The notes: generated by a model from the letters alone, not told the origin. A stretch of DNA of 64,000 nt from Pseudomonas sp. BSw22131 (GCF_026810445.1 NZ_CP113949.1:3596001-3660000); one strand, 5' to 3'; positions 7,561-16,167 are shown, counted from the first letter of the stretch. Numbers and translations: made by a program.

Positions 7561-9696
7561 ATGCCAGAACAACCCGCCACATTACTGATAGTCGACGACG
7601 AGGCGCATGTCCTTAAATTGCTGAGTCTGGTGCTCAATAACCAGGGCTATCGCACGCTGACGGCAAGCTCCGGCGAGCAGGCCTTGGCGATGGTCGAGCA
7701 GGACCCGCCCGACCTTATCCTGCTGGACGTGATGATGCCCGGCATGGATGGTTATCAGGTGGCGAGCCGCCTCAAGAGCAGCAAGATAACGGCCAACATT
7801 CCGATCATCATGCTGACGTCTCTGAGTGAACACACCGCCAAGCTGGCGGGGCTGGAAACCGGCGCCGAGGAATACCTCAGCAAACCGGTGTCAACTACAG
7901 AGCTGTGGCTGCGGGTCCGTAACCTGTTACGGCTCAAGGCATTCGGGGATTACCTGAAAAGCCGCAGCCTGATCATTGAGGAGCAACTTCAGCAGCGGAC
8001 CATTGATCTGGAGCGTTTCCGCTCGGCGATGGACGCTTCGGATGACTCGATCTTTCTGATCAATCGAACCACCATGACGCTGGTCGAGTTCAACCGCACC
8101 GCATCCCTGGTCATGGGCTACCCGCCAAATGAGTTACTGCAACTGAGTCCTGCCGAGCTGAGCGACGCGTCGCTCGAGGAACTTGAAGTGTTGTATGACC
8201 AGCTCATCGCTGGCAAAGCGCCCGTCGAGCCCGTTGAAAGCCGCATCCGCTGCAAAGACGGCCATCACGTGCCGGTGGAGATTCATCGCCAGGCTTACAA
8301 AACCGGCGCCGACTGGATCATCGTCGGCATCGTGCGCGACATCACGCACCGCAAAGAGGCCGAACAACGCCTCCTGAAGATGGCCCACTACGACACGCTG
8401 ACCGGGCTCCCCAATCGCAACCTGTTCTACACCACCTTGCAAATGGGCCTGACCCAGGCGGCGATCAACAACTGGCAACTGGCCGTGGTCACGGTGGACC
8501 TGGATGATTTCAAGATGATCAACGAAACCTGGGGCCACTTGATCGGCGACCAGATGTTGATCGAGTTGAGCCAGCGCCTGAGCCATAGCCTCGACGTGAG
8601 TGACACGCTGGGGCGTATGAACGGCGACGAATTCGCCATGATTCTGATGGTTCGCGAAGGTCAGCCGAGCATTATCCGGATGATCGACCGTGTGCGCGAC
8701 ATGCTGCAAAAGCCCTACAAGCTCAACGGCCATGAAGCTTCAATGACCGCCAGTCTCGGGATTGCGCTTTACCCGGACGACGGCGACGAGGCACAAAACC
8801 TGGTCAAACACGCCCACACCGCGATGCACCGCGCCAAACAGGTCGGCCGCAATACCTACCGTTTCTATACCGCGCAGATGAACACCGAACTGCTTGAGCG
8901 CCAGGAGATGGAAACAGCCTTGCGGCAAGCGGTGCAGGACGAGGATTTTCAGTTGTTTTACCAGCCTAAGATCAAGCTCAGTGACGGAAGTGTGTGCGGG
9001 CTTGAAGCTTTGCTTCGCTGGCCTCGCCCTGGGCTGCCGAACGTCTCGCCAGCGGTATTCGTGCCGATGCTGGAAAGCCTGGGGTTGATCTCCCGCGTTG
9101 GACAGTGGGTGATTACCAGCGTCTGCAAGCAAATTTCCCGTTGGCAGCACGCAGGCCTGCCGCCGCTTGAAGTCGCCGTCAACGTATCGGGGCAGCAGAT
9201 CATTAAAGGCGACCTGATCACGGATATCAGTAACGCGCTCAAGGACAGTCAGATCGAACCGCGCTGGCTCGAGCTGGAGCTCACGGAAAGCTCGCTGATG
9301 GAGAACACAGCGCACACCATCGCCAGCCTGCACCGACTGCGCGCAATCGGTGTGAAGATTTCCATCGATGATTTCGGCACGGGGTATTCAAGCCTGGCGT
9401 ATCTGCGCAAGTTTCCCATCGACAAGTTGAAAATCGACATTGCCTTCGTCCGCGAGGTGACAAGCAATCCACAGGACGCCGCCATCACCCGGACCATCAT
9501 CGAACTGGCCCACAGCCTCAACCTGCAAGTGATCGCCGAAGGCATCGAAACAAAAGAGCAGTGGGCGTTGCTGACGGAACAAGGCTGCGATCACGGACAA
9601 GGGTATCTGTTCAGCAAGCCGCTGCCGCTTGCCGAGCTTGAAGTGCTGTTGCGTGAGCAGCAATGGGTTGAACGTACAGCACAAAAAAAGGGCTGA
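7561..9696 (+). CDS. Response regulator with PAS, GGDEF and EAL domains (c-di-GMP turnover)
   Basis: A 711-residue cytosolic protein. Receiver about 1-125 (Asp56 in LLDVMMPGMDG, Lys108), coiled linker, PAS about 150-265, GGDEF about 275-435, EAL about 450-700. The GGDEF signature reads NGDEF (residues 354-358), so the first glycine is replaced; the metal-binding VDLDDF is kept. The EAL domain looks complete: EALLRW at 482-487, NVSGQQ, ELTES, DDFGTGYSS, KIDIAF, EGIE and GYLFSKP. By family knowledge this predicts an active c-di-GMP phosphodiesterase with a cyclase-like domain that may be weakly active or regulatory through GTP binding. Phosphorylation by the upstream kinase probably sets its activity. 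It is the last gene of the three-gene unit. Confidence 0.93.
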   Translation: MPEQPATLLIVDDEAHVLKLLSLVLNNQGYRTLTASSGEQALAMVEQDPPDLILLDVMMPGMDGYQVASRLKSSKITANIPIIMLTSLSEHTAKLAGLETGAEEYLSKPVSTTELWLRVRNLLRLKAFGDYLKSRSLIIEEQLQQRTIDLERFRSAMDASDDSIFLINRTTMTLVEFNRTASLVMGYPPNELLQLSPAELSDASLEELEVLYDQLIAGKAPVEPVESRIRCKDGHHVPVEIHRQAYKTGADWIIVGIVRDITHRKEAEQRLLKMAHYDTLTGLPNRNLFYTTLQMGLTQAAINNWQLAVVTVDLDDFKMINETWGHLIGDQMLIELSQRLSHSLDVSDTLGRMNGDEFAMILMVREGQPSIIRMIDRVRDMLQKPYKLNGHEASMTASLGIALYPDDGDEAQNLVKHAHTAMHRAKQVGRNTYRFYTAQMNTELLERQEMETALRQAVQDEDFQLFYQPKIKLSDGSVCGLEALLRWPRPGLPNVSPAVFVPMLESLGLISRVGQWVITSVCKQISRWQHAGLPPLEVAVNVSGQQIIKGDLITDISNALKDSQIEPRWLELELTESSLMENTAHTIASLHRLRAIGVKISIDDFGTGYSSLAYLRKFPIDKLKIDIAFVREVTSNPQDAAITRTIIELAHSLNLQVIAEGIETKEQWALLTEQGCDHGQGYLFSKPLPLAELEVLLREQQWVERTAQKKG

Positions 9697-9712
9697 AGAT
9701 CAACTCAGCCCT
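9683..9712 (-). terminator. Terminator of the excalibur gene
   Basis: Read on the minus strand, AGGGCTGA (9712-9705) pairs with TCAGCCCT (9697-9690) and is followed by seven T (9689-9683). It begins three bases after the excalibur stop and overlaps the last codons of the GGDEF-EAL gene on the other strand. Confidence 0.8.
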
Positions 9713-9714
9713 AT

Positions 9715-10038
9715 TCAGTGACACCATTGGGATTCACAAGGAATTCCATCGCCGTCGCCGTCCATCTCGATACCGGGGCACTGTTGCAGAAAGCTTTTGG
9801 CCTCGGCGCAAGAGGTCATCTGCGAGCAATACTTGCGTCCATCACATTTGATCGGGTTAACCCTTTCCACTCTAGCATTCTCAACTTGAGAGACCTCCGG
9901 CGGGCTGGGCGTACTAGCCAATCCTGACCCAGTGGCTAGCGGCGCCAGGTAATTTTCCGCCCAGCGTTTTATGACCGGCGAGGTCGTAAGCACAAGACAC
10001 GCAAAAGCAATCAGCACGACAACCAAAATCCCTTTCAT
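9715..10038 (-). CDS. Small membrane-anchored or secreted excalibur-domain protein
   Basis: A 107-residue protein with one N-terminal hydrophobic segment (residues 4-20) that acts as a signal or anchor. A proline/serine-rich linker and a cysteine-rich C-terminal excalibur domain (about 61-107) follow. The EF-hand-like calcium loop DGDGDGIPCE is at 93-102, and six cysteines lie after residue 64 (CDG, YCS, SCAEA, QQC, PCE, QWC), enough for disulfides in the periplasm or outside. Excalibur domains are tied to extracellular calcium binding and often sit next to nucleases or cold-shock-type domains, but this copy stands alone. Function is unknown. It lies between two terminators with 16 shared bases and beside tRNA-Ser, which may mark insertion. 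Confidence 0.85.
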   Translation of the reverse strand: MKGILVVVLIAFACLVLTTSPVIKRWAENYLAPLATGSGLASTPSPPEVSQVENARVERVNPIKCDGRKYCSQMTSCAEAKSFLQQCPGIEMDGDGDGIPCESQWCH

Positions 10039-10132
10039 CTGTTACTCCTTCAATGACGAGTGACCACGCACCCGATGCACAGTAGCTGGCTACGGATCGG
10101 CTCAAGCAAGAACGAGGTGAATCACCGGGCAC

Positions 10133-10162
10133 AAAAAAAGGGCTGATCATGAAATCAGCCCT
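10133..10162 (-). terminator. Terminator of tRNA-Ser
   Basis: On the minus strand AGGGCTGAT (10162-10154) pairs with ATCAGCCCT (10148-10140) and is followed by seven T (10139-10133). It lies 16 bp after the CCA end of the tRNA. Sixteen bases (10131-10146) are identical to the excalibur terminator region. Confidence 0.85.
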
Positions 10163-10178
10163 TTCTTGTACATCGATT

Positions 10179-10269
10179 TGGCGGGGAACTAGGGATTCGA
10201 ACCCTAGAAACGCTATTAACGTTCGCCGGTTTTCAAGACCGGTGCATTCAACCACTCTGCCAATTCCCC
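10179..10269 (-). tRNA. tRNA-Ser (anticodon UGA)
   Basis: A 91-nt class II tRNA. The acceptor strand GGGGAAU pairs with GUUCCCC, followed by discriminator G and an encoded CCA (10181-10179). The anticodon stem ACCGG/CCGGC encloses the loop CUUGAAA with anticodon UGA, reading UCN serine codons. A long variable arm (GAACGUUAAUAGCGUUU region) is as expected for serine. The T arm has the standard GGUUCGAAUCC. A terminator follows immediately. Confidence 0.96.
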
Positions 10270-10363
10270 GTGCTCTGACCAAGCTGGCCAGTGCGTTGCG
10301 GGCGCCATAATACCCGAATGAAACACGCTGTCAAACTCTGCGACTACCCTATCCCAATGCCTC

Positions 10364-10372
10364 TGTTATGAT
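10364..10372 (+). promoter_or_regulatory. Extended -10 promoter of yccA
   Basis: TGTTATGAT at 10364-10372 matches the extended -10 pattern TGnTATAAT closely, 39 bp before the yccA ATG. The -35 region is poor, as is usual for extended -10 promoters. Confidence 0.45.
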
Positions 10373-10410
10373 CTTTGCAACTTCACATTTCAACCACCAG
10401 GAGTTGCGCC

Positions 10411-11082
10411 ATGCGCGAACAGGATTACGCAGTCAATAACAGCGTGCAGGTCGAGCAGCTAGAGGTTAGCCGCGTCCTGCGTAACACATACGGCCTCTTG
10501 GCCCTGACCCTCGTTTTCAGCGGTGTCATGGCATTCGTATCCCAGCAGATGAACGTCCGTTACCCCAACGTGTTCGTAGTGCTGATCGGCTTCTACGGCC
10601 TTTTCTTCCTCACCAGCAAATTGCGTGATTCGGCATGGGGTATCGTTTCTACCTTCGCCCTCACAGGTTTCATGGGTTTTATCCTCGGCCCGATCCTCAA
10701 CCGCTACCTGGGTATGCAGGGGGGCGCTGAAGTCGTCAGCTCGGCATTCGCCATGACCGCGCTGGTATTCGGTGGTCTGTCAGCGTACGTGCTGATCACT
10801 CGCAAGGACATGAGCTTCCTCGGTGGCTTCATCACCGCTGGCTTCTTTGTTCTGATGGGTGCGGTGCTGGCAAGCATGTTCTTCCAGATCAGCGGCCTGC
10901 AACTGGCGATCAGCGCAGGTTTCGTGCTGTTCTCCTCTGCCGCGATTCTGTTCCAGACGAGCGCGATCATTCAGGGTGGCGAGCGCAACTACATCATGGC
11001 TACCATTAGCCTTTATGTATCGATCTACAACCTGTTCATCAGCCTGTTGCAGATCTTCGGCATCATGAGCCGCGACGACTGA
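10411..11082 (+). CDS. yccA: Bax inhibitor-1 family inner-membrane protein YccA
   Basis: A 223-residue protein with seven hydrophobic segments after a short soluble N-terminus, matching the BI-1/YccA family in length and ending MSRDD. In E. coli YccA binds and modulates the FtsH membrane protease and protects SecY from degradation when translocons jam. ATG 10411 follows a CAGGAG ribosome site by seven bases; the frame is open upstream to 10375 but without a comparable site. A single-gene unit: its own promoter lies upstream and a strong bidirectional hairpin follows. Family assignment is firm; the FtsH link is transferred from E. coli. Confidence 0.92.
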   Translation: MREQDYAVNNSVQVEQLEVSRVLRNTYGLLALTLVFSGVMAFVSQQMNVRYPNVFVVLIGFYGLFFLTSKLRDSAWGIVSTFALTGFMGFILGPILNRYLGMQGGAEVVSSAFAMTALVFGGLSAYVLITRKDMSFLGGFITAGFFVLMGAVLASMFFQISGLQLAISAGFVLFSSAAILFQTSAIIQGGERNYIMATISLYVSIYNLFISLLQIFGIMSRDD

Positions 11083-11100
11083 TCAGTCATACGCTTCAAC

Positions 11101-11126
11101 AAAAAGCCCGCTTCGGCGGGCTTTTT
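11101..11126. terminator. Bidirectional terminator after yccA
   Basis: AAAAAGCCCGC, loop TTCG, then GCGGGCTTTTT: a perfect stem with a UUCG tetraloop and T-run on both strands, 18 bp after the yccA stop. Confidence 0.9.
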
Positions 11127-11196
11127 GCTGCCTCGGGTTCGTGATTTCTTTATCATTGCGGCTTTCACCCTTGCCAGCCCGCTGCCAGAGCCGACC

Positions 11197-11589
11197 ATGA
11201 AGTTCGCCATCGCCCTTTTTTCCGCCGCGCATACGCCCTCCTCGCGTCGCGCGCTCAAGTTTGCCGAGGCCGTACTGGCGGAGGGGCATGAAATTGTGCG
11301 GCTGTTTTTCTATCAAGACGGCGTGCACAGCGCGTCGGCAAACATCGTTGCGCCGCAGGATGAGCAAGACATCGCCGCCCAGTGGCGAGCCTTCGTAACG
11401 CAGCATCAGCTGGACGGGGTCGTCTGTATTGCAGCGGCATTGCGTCGTGGCGTCCTGAATGAGGAAGAAGCCCTGCGCTATCAGCGCCCTTCGGCCAATG
11501 TGCCTGCACCCTGGGAGCTATCGGGCCTGGGGCAGTTGCACGATGGCATTCAATCAGCGGATCGACTGATCTGTTTCGGAGGGCCTTGA
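11197..11589 (+). CDS. tusD: Sulfurtransferase complex subunit TusD
   Basis: A 130-residue DsrE-family protein. With TusB and TusC it forms the hexameric complex that accepts persulfide sulfur from TusA and passes it to TusE, and finally MnmA, for 2-thiolation of wobble uridine in tRNA Lys, Glu and Gln. The catalytic cysteine is Cys77 in GVVCIAAALRRGV, matching E. coli TusD Cys78. It is the first gene of five overlapping or abutting genes (tusD-C-B-E-ybiB). TusC starts one base after its stop with a GGAGGG site. The receiving enzyme, mnmA, is in this same window at 31.4 kb. Confidence 0.95.
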   Translation: MKFAIALFSAAHTPSSRRALKFAEAVLAEGHEIVRLFFYQDGVHSASANIVAPQDEQDIAAQWRAFVTQHQLDGVVCIAAALRRGVLNEEEALRYQRPSANVPAPWELSGLGQLHDGIQSADRLICFGGP

Positions 11590-11590
11590 A

Positions 11591-11953
11591 ATGGCGAAGT
11601 CATTGCTGATTATCAGCAGGCAGGCGCCGTGGGCCGGGCTGAGCGCCCGGGAGGCACTGGACATCGCGCTGGCGGGCGGCGCGTACGACCTGCCTGTCGG
11701 GATGTTATTTCTCGACGACGGCGTGTTTCAGCTATCAGCCCTTCAACAGCCCGCAGCGCTGCAGCAAAAGGACCTGACCGCCAATTTGAAGGCATTGGAA
11801 ATGTTCGGCGTTGAGGATCTATACGCCTGCAGCACCAGTCTTGTGGAGCGCGGTCTGTCGGCCGACGCCCTGAGCGTATCGCCGCTGACAGTGCTGAAGG
11901 ACAAAGAACTGGGCGCGCTCATTGACCGCTACGAACAGGTGATTACGCTCTGA
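11591..11953 (+). CDS. tusC: Sulfurtransferase complex subunit TusC
   Basis: A 120-residue DsrF-type subunit, the structural partner of TusD and TusB in the sulfur relay. Recognisable features are the N-terminal SLLIISRQAPW strand and the conserved AREALD.ALAGGAYD helix typical of TusC. It ends in a TGATG overlap with tusB, showing coupled translation. TusC in E. coli has no essential cysteine, so a structural role is expected. Size and order match the enterobacterial operon exactly, so confidence is high. Confidence 0.94.
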   Translation: MAKSLLIISRQAPWAGLSAREALDIALAGGAYDLPVGMLFLDDGVFQLSALQQPAALQQKDLTANLKALEMFGVEDLYACSTSLVERGLSADALSVSPLTVLKDKELGALIDRYEQVITL

Positions 11954-12252
11954 TGTCGACCTTACACGTGCTCTCTCACTCGCCTTTCACCGACACCCGA
12001 CTGAGCAGTTGCCTGCGTTTGCTGGGTGAGCAGGACGCCGTGCTGCTGTGTGGCGATGCAATCTATGCGCTGACCGAATCCAGTGCCCCCTGCAAAGCGC
12101 TGGAGACGCAACGCGGAAAGTCCAGGGTGTTCGCGCTCGATGAAGACATAACGGCGCGCGGCCTGCCCGTTCAAGCCTGGGTACAGGTTGTAGATTACGC
12201 GGCATTCGTGGAACTCTCGATCCGCTTCGACAGAGTAAACACCTGGCTATGA
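11953..12252 (+). CDS. tusB: Sulfurtransferase complex subunit TusB
   Basis: A 99-residue DsrH-like protein, the smallest subunit of TusBCD. It begins MSTLHVLSHSPF and keeps the LLCGDAIYAL motif near residue 32, characteristic of TusB/DsrH. The start ATG overlaps the tusC stop by one base, and its own stop overlaps the tusE start as ATGA. It stabilises the complex for the persulfide relay; this role is taken from E. coli. Confidence 0.92.
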   Translation: MSTLHVLSHSPFTDTRLSSCLRLLGEQDAVLLCGDAIYALTESSAPCKALETQRGKSRVFALDEDITARGLPVQAWVQVVDYAAFVELSIRFDRVNTWL

Positions 12253-12584
12253 AACAGCTCATCGTCGAAGGTCACATTGTGGCGCTGGACAAGGACGGCT
12301 ACCTTGCAGACCTTAATGACTGGTCCCGGCAAGTTGCAGAATCTCTCGCTGTCGAACACGACATCGTCCTGACGGCTGATCACTGGGAAATCCTTGAGCT
12401 GCTGCGCGCCTTTTATGCCGAGTTTCAGCTCTCCCCAGCCACGCGTCCGCTTGTGAAATACACCGCACTCAAGCTGGGCAAGGACAAAGGTAACAGCCTG
12501 CACCTCAATCACCTGTTCAACGGCACTCCCGCCAAACTCGCCGCCAAGCTGGCGGGCCTGCCCAAGCCGACTAACTGCCTATGA
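12249..12584 (+). CDS. tusE: Sulfur relay protein TusE (DsrC family)
   Basis: A 111-residue DsrC-type protein that takes persulfide from TusD and delivers it to MnmA on its tRNA substrate. The family-defining penultimate cysteine is present (ends TNCL, Cys110), together with the core DHWEILELLRAFYAEF helix and the basic LGKDKG segment that precedes the flexible tail. It overlaps tusB by four bases upstream and ybiB by four bases downstream, so the operon is fully coupled. Unlike DsrC of sulfur oxidisers, this copy sits with tus genes, so tRNA thiolation is the expected job. Confidence 0.95.
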   Translation: MKQLIVEGHIVALDKDGYLADLNDWSRQVAESLAVEHDIVLTADHWEILELLRAFYAEFQLSPATRPLVKYTALKLGKDKGNSLHLNHLFNGTPAKLAAKLAGLPKPTNCL

Positions 12585-13582
12585 ATACGCCTTCTGCTCT
12601 CGTTACCGAAACGCCCGTCGAGCACCCGTTTGCACCTTTTGTGCGGATCCTGGGCAAGGGCAAGCGCGGCGCGCGCAACATGACCCGCGAAGAGGCCAGA
12701 CAGGCGATGGGCATGGTGCTCGACGAACAAGTCGAAGACACCCAGTTGGGGGCATTCCTCATGCTGTTGCGCCACAAAGAGGAAAGCGCCGAGGAATTGG
12801 CCGGCTTCACCGAGGCCGTGCGAGAGCGCCTCAATGCGCCTGCGCTGCACGTGGATATCGACTGGCCGACGTATGCCGGCAAGAAACGTCATTTGCCGTG
12901 GTACTTGCTGGCGGCCAAATGCCTGTCACAAAACGGGGTGCGGGTGTTGATGCATGGCGGCGGCGCACACACGGCCGGGCGCCTCTATAGCGAGCAATTG
13001 CTGGACCTGCTGGGCATTACGCTGTGTCGGAACTGGCAGGCGGTCGGCGAAGCGCTGGACCGGAGTAATCTCGCATTCATGCCACTGGTGGACTGGGCGC
13101 CGCAACTGCAACGCATGATCGATCTGCGCAATACGCTTGGCCTGCGCTCACCGATCCATTCGCTGGCGAGAATCCTCAATCCGCTGGGCGCACGCTGCGG
13201 CCTGCAAAGCATTTTTCATCCGGGTTATCAGGCAGTTCATCGTGACGCCAGCAGCCTGCTCGGCGATCACGCAATCGTGGTCAAGGGCGATGGCGGCGAA
13301 GTCGAGATCAATCCCGACACCATCAGCCATCTTTACGGCACCACCGGAGGGCAGCCGTGGGATGAGGAATGGCCGGCGCTGTCTGATCGACGACACGTCA
13401 AACCGGCCACGCTTGAGCCAGCGCACCTGGTCGCGGTATGGAAAGGTGAAGTGCAGGACAGCTATCCGCAACTGGCGCTGATATCGACCATGGCGCTGGC
13501 GCTCAAAGGCCTGGGCTTGACTCGTACAGAGGCGTTCGAAAAAGCCGAGCAGTTCTGGGCCAATCGAGACACATCTATTTAG
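12581..13582 (+). CDS. ybiB: YbiB/TrpD2-like glycosyltransferase-fold nucleic-acid-binding protein
   Basis: A 333-residue protein of the anthranilate phosphoribosyltransferase/nucleoside phosphorylase fold, YbiB (TrpD2) branch. An N-terminal helical domain (residues 1-90, with MTREEARQAMGMVLDEQVEDTQ) precedes the alpha/beta domain. The glycine-rich loop reads MHGGGAHTAGR where true TrpD has a PRPP-binding GTGGD, so phosphoribosyl transfer in tryptophan synthesis is unlikely. E. coli YbiB binds nucleic acids and is LexA-controlled; no LexA box is needed here because the gene is embedded in the tus operon. Its link to tRNA thiolation is positional only. Confidence 0.85.
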   Translation: MNTPSALVTETPVEHPFAPFVRILGKGKRGARNMTREEARQAMGMVLDEQVEDTQLGAFLMLLRHKEESAEELAGFTEAVRERLNAPALHVDIDWPTYAGKKRHLPWYLLAAKCLSQNGVRVLMHGGGAHTAGRLYSEQLLDLLGITLCRNWQAVGEALDRSNLAFMPLVDWAPQLQRMIDLRNTLGLRSPIHSLARILNPLGARCGLQSIFHPGYQAVHRDASSLLGDHAIVVKGDGGEVEINPDTISHLYGTTGGQPWDEEWPALSDRRHVKPATLEPAHLVAVWKGEVQDSYPQLALISTMALALKGLGLTRTEAFEKAEQFWANRDTSI

Positions 13583-13677
13583 TCGATCATCATGCTCCAC
13601 CCTTTGCGCCATTCTCTCGAACGATTGCCCTTAGACTGATCTCCAACACGTGCTAATCCGCAAATTTGGAGTCAGAC

Positions 13678-14679
13678 ATGGGCCTTCTCGTTGAAGGACG
13701 CTGGCATGACCAGTGGTACGAAAGCAGCAAAGATGGCGCTTTTCAACGCGAGCAATCGCAGCGCCGTAACTGGATCACCGCTGACGGGACGCCGGGCCCC
13801 TCTGGCGAAGGTGGCTTCAAGGCCGAGGCCGGGCGCTATCATTTGTATGTTTCGCTGGCCTGCCCCTGGGCGCATCGCACACTGATCTACCGCCAGCTAA
13901 AAGGCTTGGAAGACCTGTTCGATGTGTCTGTCGTCAGTTGGCTGATGCGTGAGAACGGGTGGACCTTCGACACTGAAAAAGGCTCAAGCGGCGACCCGCT
14001 GGATGGTCATGAATTCCTTTATCAGCGCTACCTGGCGGACACGCTGAATTACACCGGCCGCGTGACCGTTCCGCTGCTGTGGGACAAGAAACTGCAGCGC
14101 ATCGTCAGCAATGAATCGGCTGAAATCATTCGCATGTTCAACACCGCATTCGACGGGCTGACCGGCAATCGACTGGATCTGTACCCCGAAGCATTGCGGC
14201 CGGCTATCGACGAGCTGAATGATCGCATCTATCCAGCGGTGAACAATGGCGTCTACCGTGCTGGTTTTGCCACCTCACAGGGGGCTTACGAGCAGGCATT
14301 TGATGAGGTGTTTGCCGAGCTGGAAGCGCTGGAAGCAGTGCTGGGTGAAAAGCGCTACCTCTGCGGCGATTACCTGACGGAAGCGGACATCCGATTGTTC
14401 ACGACCATCGTACGCTTTGACGCGGTTTATCACGGCCACTTCAAATGCAACCTGCGGCGAATCGTTGACTACCCGAACCTGAGCAACTGGCTACACGAGC
14501 TGTACCTGTGGCCTGGCGTGGCCGAAACTGTGGATTTCTACCACATTCAACATCATTACTACGCCAGTCATAGCACGATTAATCCCACAGGCATCGTGCC
14601 GAAAGGACCGCATCAGGACTTGACCACCGCCCACGATCGCGAGCGGTTGAGCGGGCGCGGGATTTGGCAGCGAGACTGA
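13678..14679 (+). CDS. Glutathionyl-hydroquinone reductase (Xi-class GST, YqjG-like)
   Basis: A 333-residue cytosolic enzyme of the glutathione S-transferase omega/Xi class. It reduces glutathionyl-hydroquinones, releasing the quinol with a second glutathione. The catalytic cysteine is Cys62 in ACPWAHRT, followed by the GHR-specific SNESAEIIRMFN motif, a C-terminal helical domain (FAELEALEAVLGEKRYLCGDYLTEADIRLF) and the characteristic HHYYASHSTINPTGIVPKGP tail. ATG 13678 is used because GGAG lies just upstream; a TTG four codons earlier is less likely. A REP-type inverted repeat follows. Physiological substrates (quinones, chlorinated aromatics, plant phenolics) cannot be told apart from sequence. 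Confidence 0.92.
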   Translation: MGLLVEGRWHDQWYESSKDGAFQREQSQRRNWITADGTPGPSGEGGFKAEAGRYHLYVSLACPWAHRTLIYRQLKGLEDLFDVSVVSWLMRENGWTFDTEKGSSGDPLDGHEFLYQRYLADTLNYTGRVTVPLLWDKKLQRIVSNESAEIIRMFNTAFDGLTGNRLDLYPEALRPAIDELNDRIYPAVNNGVYRAGFATSQGAYEQAFDEVFAELEALEAVLGEKRYLCGDYLTEADIRLFTTIVRFDAVYHGHFKCNLRRIVDYPNLSNWLHELYLWPGVAETVDFYHIQHHYYASHSTINPTGIVPKGPHQDLTTAHDRERLSGRGIWQRD

Positions 14680-14686
14680 ATCTGCA

Positions 14687-14757
14687 GGAGCGAACTTGTT
14701 CGCTAAGCCGTCCAATGGGTTCGACCCTTGAGGCAGTCTCGCCAACAAGTTGGCTCC
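14687..14757. repeat. REPIN-type inverted repeat pair
   Basis: Two 17-base arms (14687-14703 and 14741-14757) are inverted with 15 of 17 bases complementary. Each arm is also its own palindrome (GCGAACTTGTTCGC and GCCAACTTGTTGGC): the two differences between the arms are compensatory within each. This is the GGAGCnnnCTTGnnnGC type of Pseudomonas REP, lying between convergent genes. Confidence 0.8.
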
Positions 14758-14773
14758 TATAGACTAAAGGCTA

Positions 14774-16167
14774 TCAAACGCTCGCCTGAGCGCCTTCGAA
14801 CCACTTCAGCTTGTCACGCAACGTCACGACCTCACCGATGATCACCAGCGTCGGCGCATGGACTTCATGCTCCGCCACCAACTGCGACAGATTGGCCAGC
14901 GTGCCAGTGAACACTCGCTGGTTGGACGTGGTGCCTTGCTGAATCAATGCTGCCGGGGTGTCCGCCGAACGGCCGTGACGGATCAGCTCTTCGCAGATGA
15001 TCGGCAAACCGATCAAGCCCATATAAAACACCAGGGTTTGCGCAGGCGAAACCAGATCGCTCCAAGGCAGATCAGTGGTGCCATTTTTCAGGTGACCGGT
15101 CACGAACCGCACAGATTGTGCGTGGTCGCGGTGCGTGAGCGGGATACCCGCGTACGCTGCGCAGCCGCTGGCAGCAGTAATGCCAGGCACGACCTGAAAC
15201 GGAATGCCATGCGCCGCCAGCTCTTCGATTTCCTCGCCGCCACGCCCGAATATGAACGGATCGCCGCCTTTGAGTCTCAGAACCCGCTTGCCTTGCTTGG
15301 CCAGTATCACCAGCTGCTGGTTGATCTGCTCCTGCGGCAAAGCGTGCTCGGCGCGCCGCTTGCCGACGTACACGCGGTCCGCATCGCGACGGCACAGGTC
15401 AAGAATCGCCGGGGCCACAAGGCGGTCATACAACACGACGTCCGCTTGCTGCATCAGACGCAACGCACGAAACGTCAGCAGATCCGGATCACCGGGGCCT
15501 GCACCCACCAGATAAACCTCGCCGGCAGCGCTCGGAGCATCACCGTCGATTTTCGCCTGCAAGAGGCGCTCGGCTTCTGCACCCTGCCCCGCCAATTGAC
15601 GGTCTGCGATTGCACCCTGAAACACCTCCTCCCAAAACGCCCTGCGCTGCTGGACGTTGGGAAACAGGTGTTTGACCTGCTGACGAAAACGCGCCGCCAA
15701 GCCAGCCAGGAGGCCATAGGTTGGCGGAATCCAGGTTTCGATCTTGGCGCGGATCAAGCGCGCCAGAACTGGCGCATCCCCACCACTGGAAATCGCGATC
15801 ACCAACGGTGAGCGGTCGACGATGGCCGGGAAGATCACGCTGCACAAAGCGGGCGCATCCACCACGTTGACCGGCACGCAACGCTTGCGCGCATCGTGTG
15901 ACACCTGCGCGTTGAGCGTCTCATCGTCAGTGGCCGCAATAATCAATACGCAGCCATTCAGATCCGATTCGAGGTAACCACGCACCAATGCCTCGCCATG
16001 ACTGCTGACAATCAGTTCGTGCACCTCTGCTCCAATTTCGGGCGCAACAACTCTCAGTACAGCGCCAGCATCCGCCAGCAGGCGAGACTTGCGCAACGCA
16101 ATCTCGCCGCCGCCGACGACCAGCACCTGGCTGCCCCGCAGATTATGGAACAGCGGTAGGAATTCCA

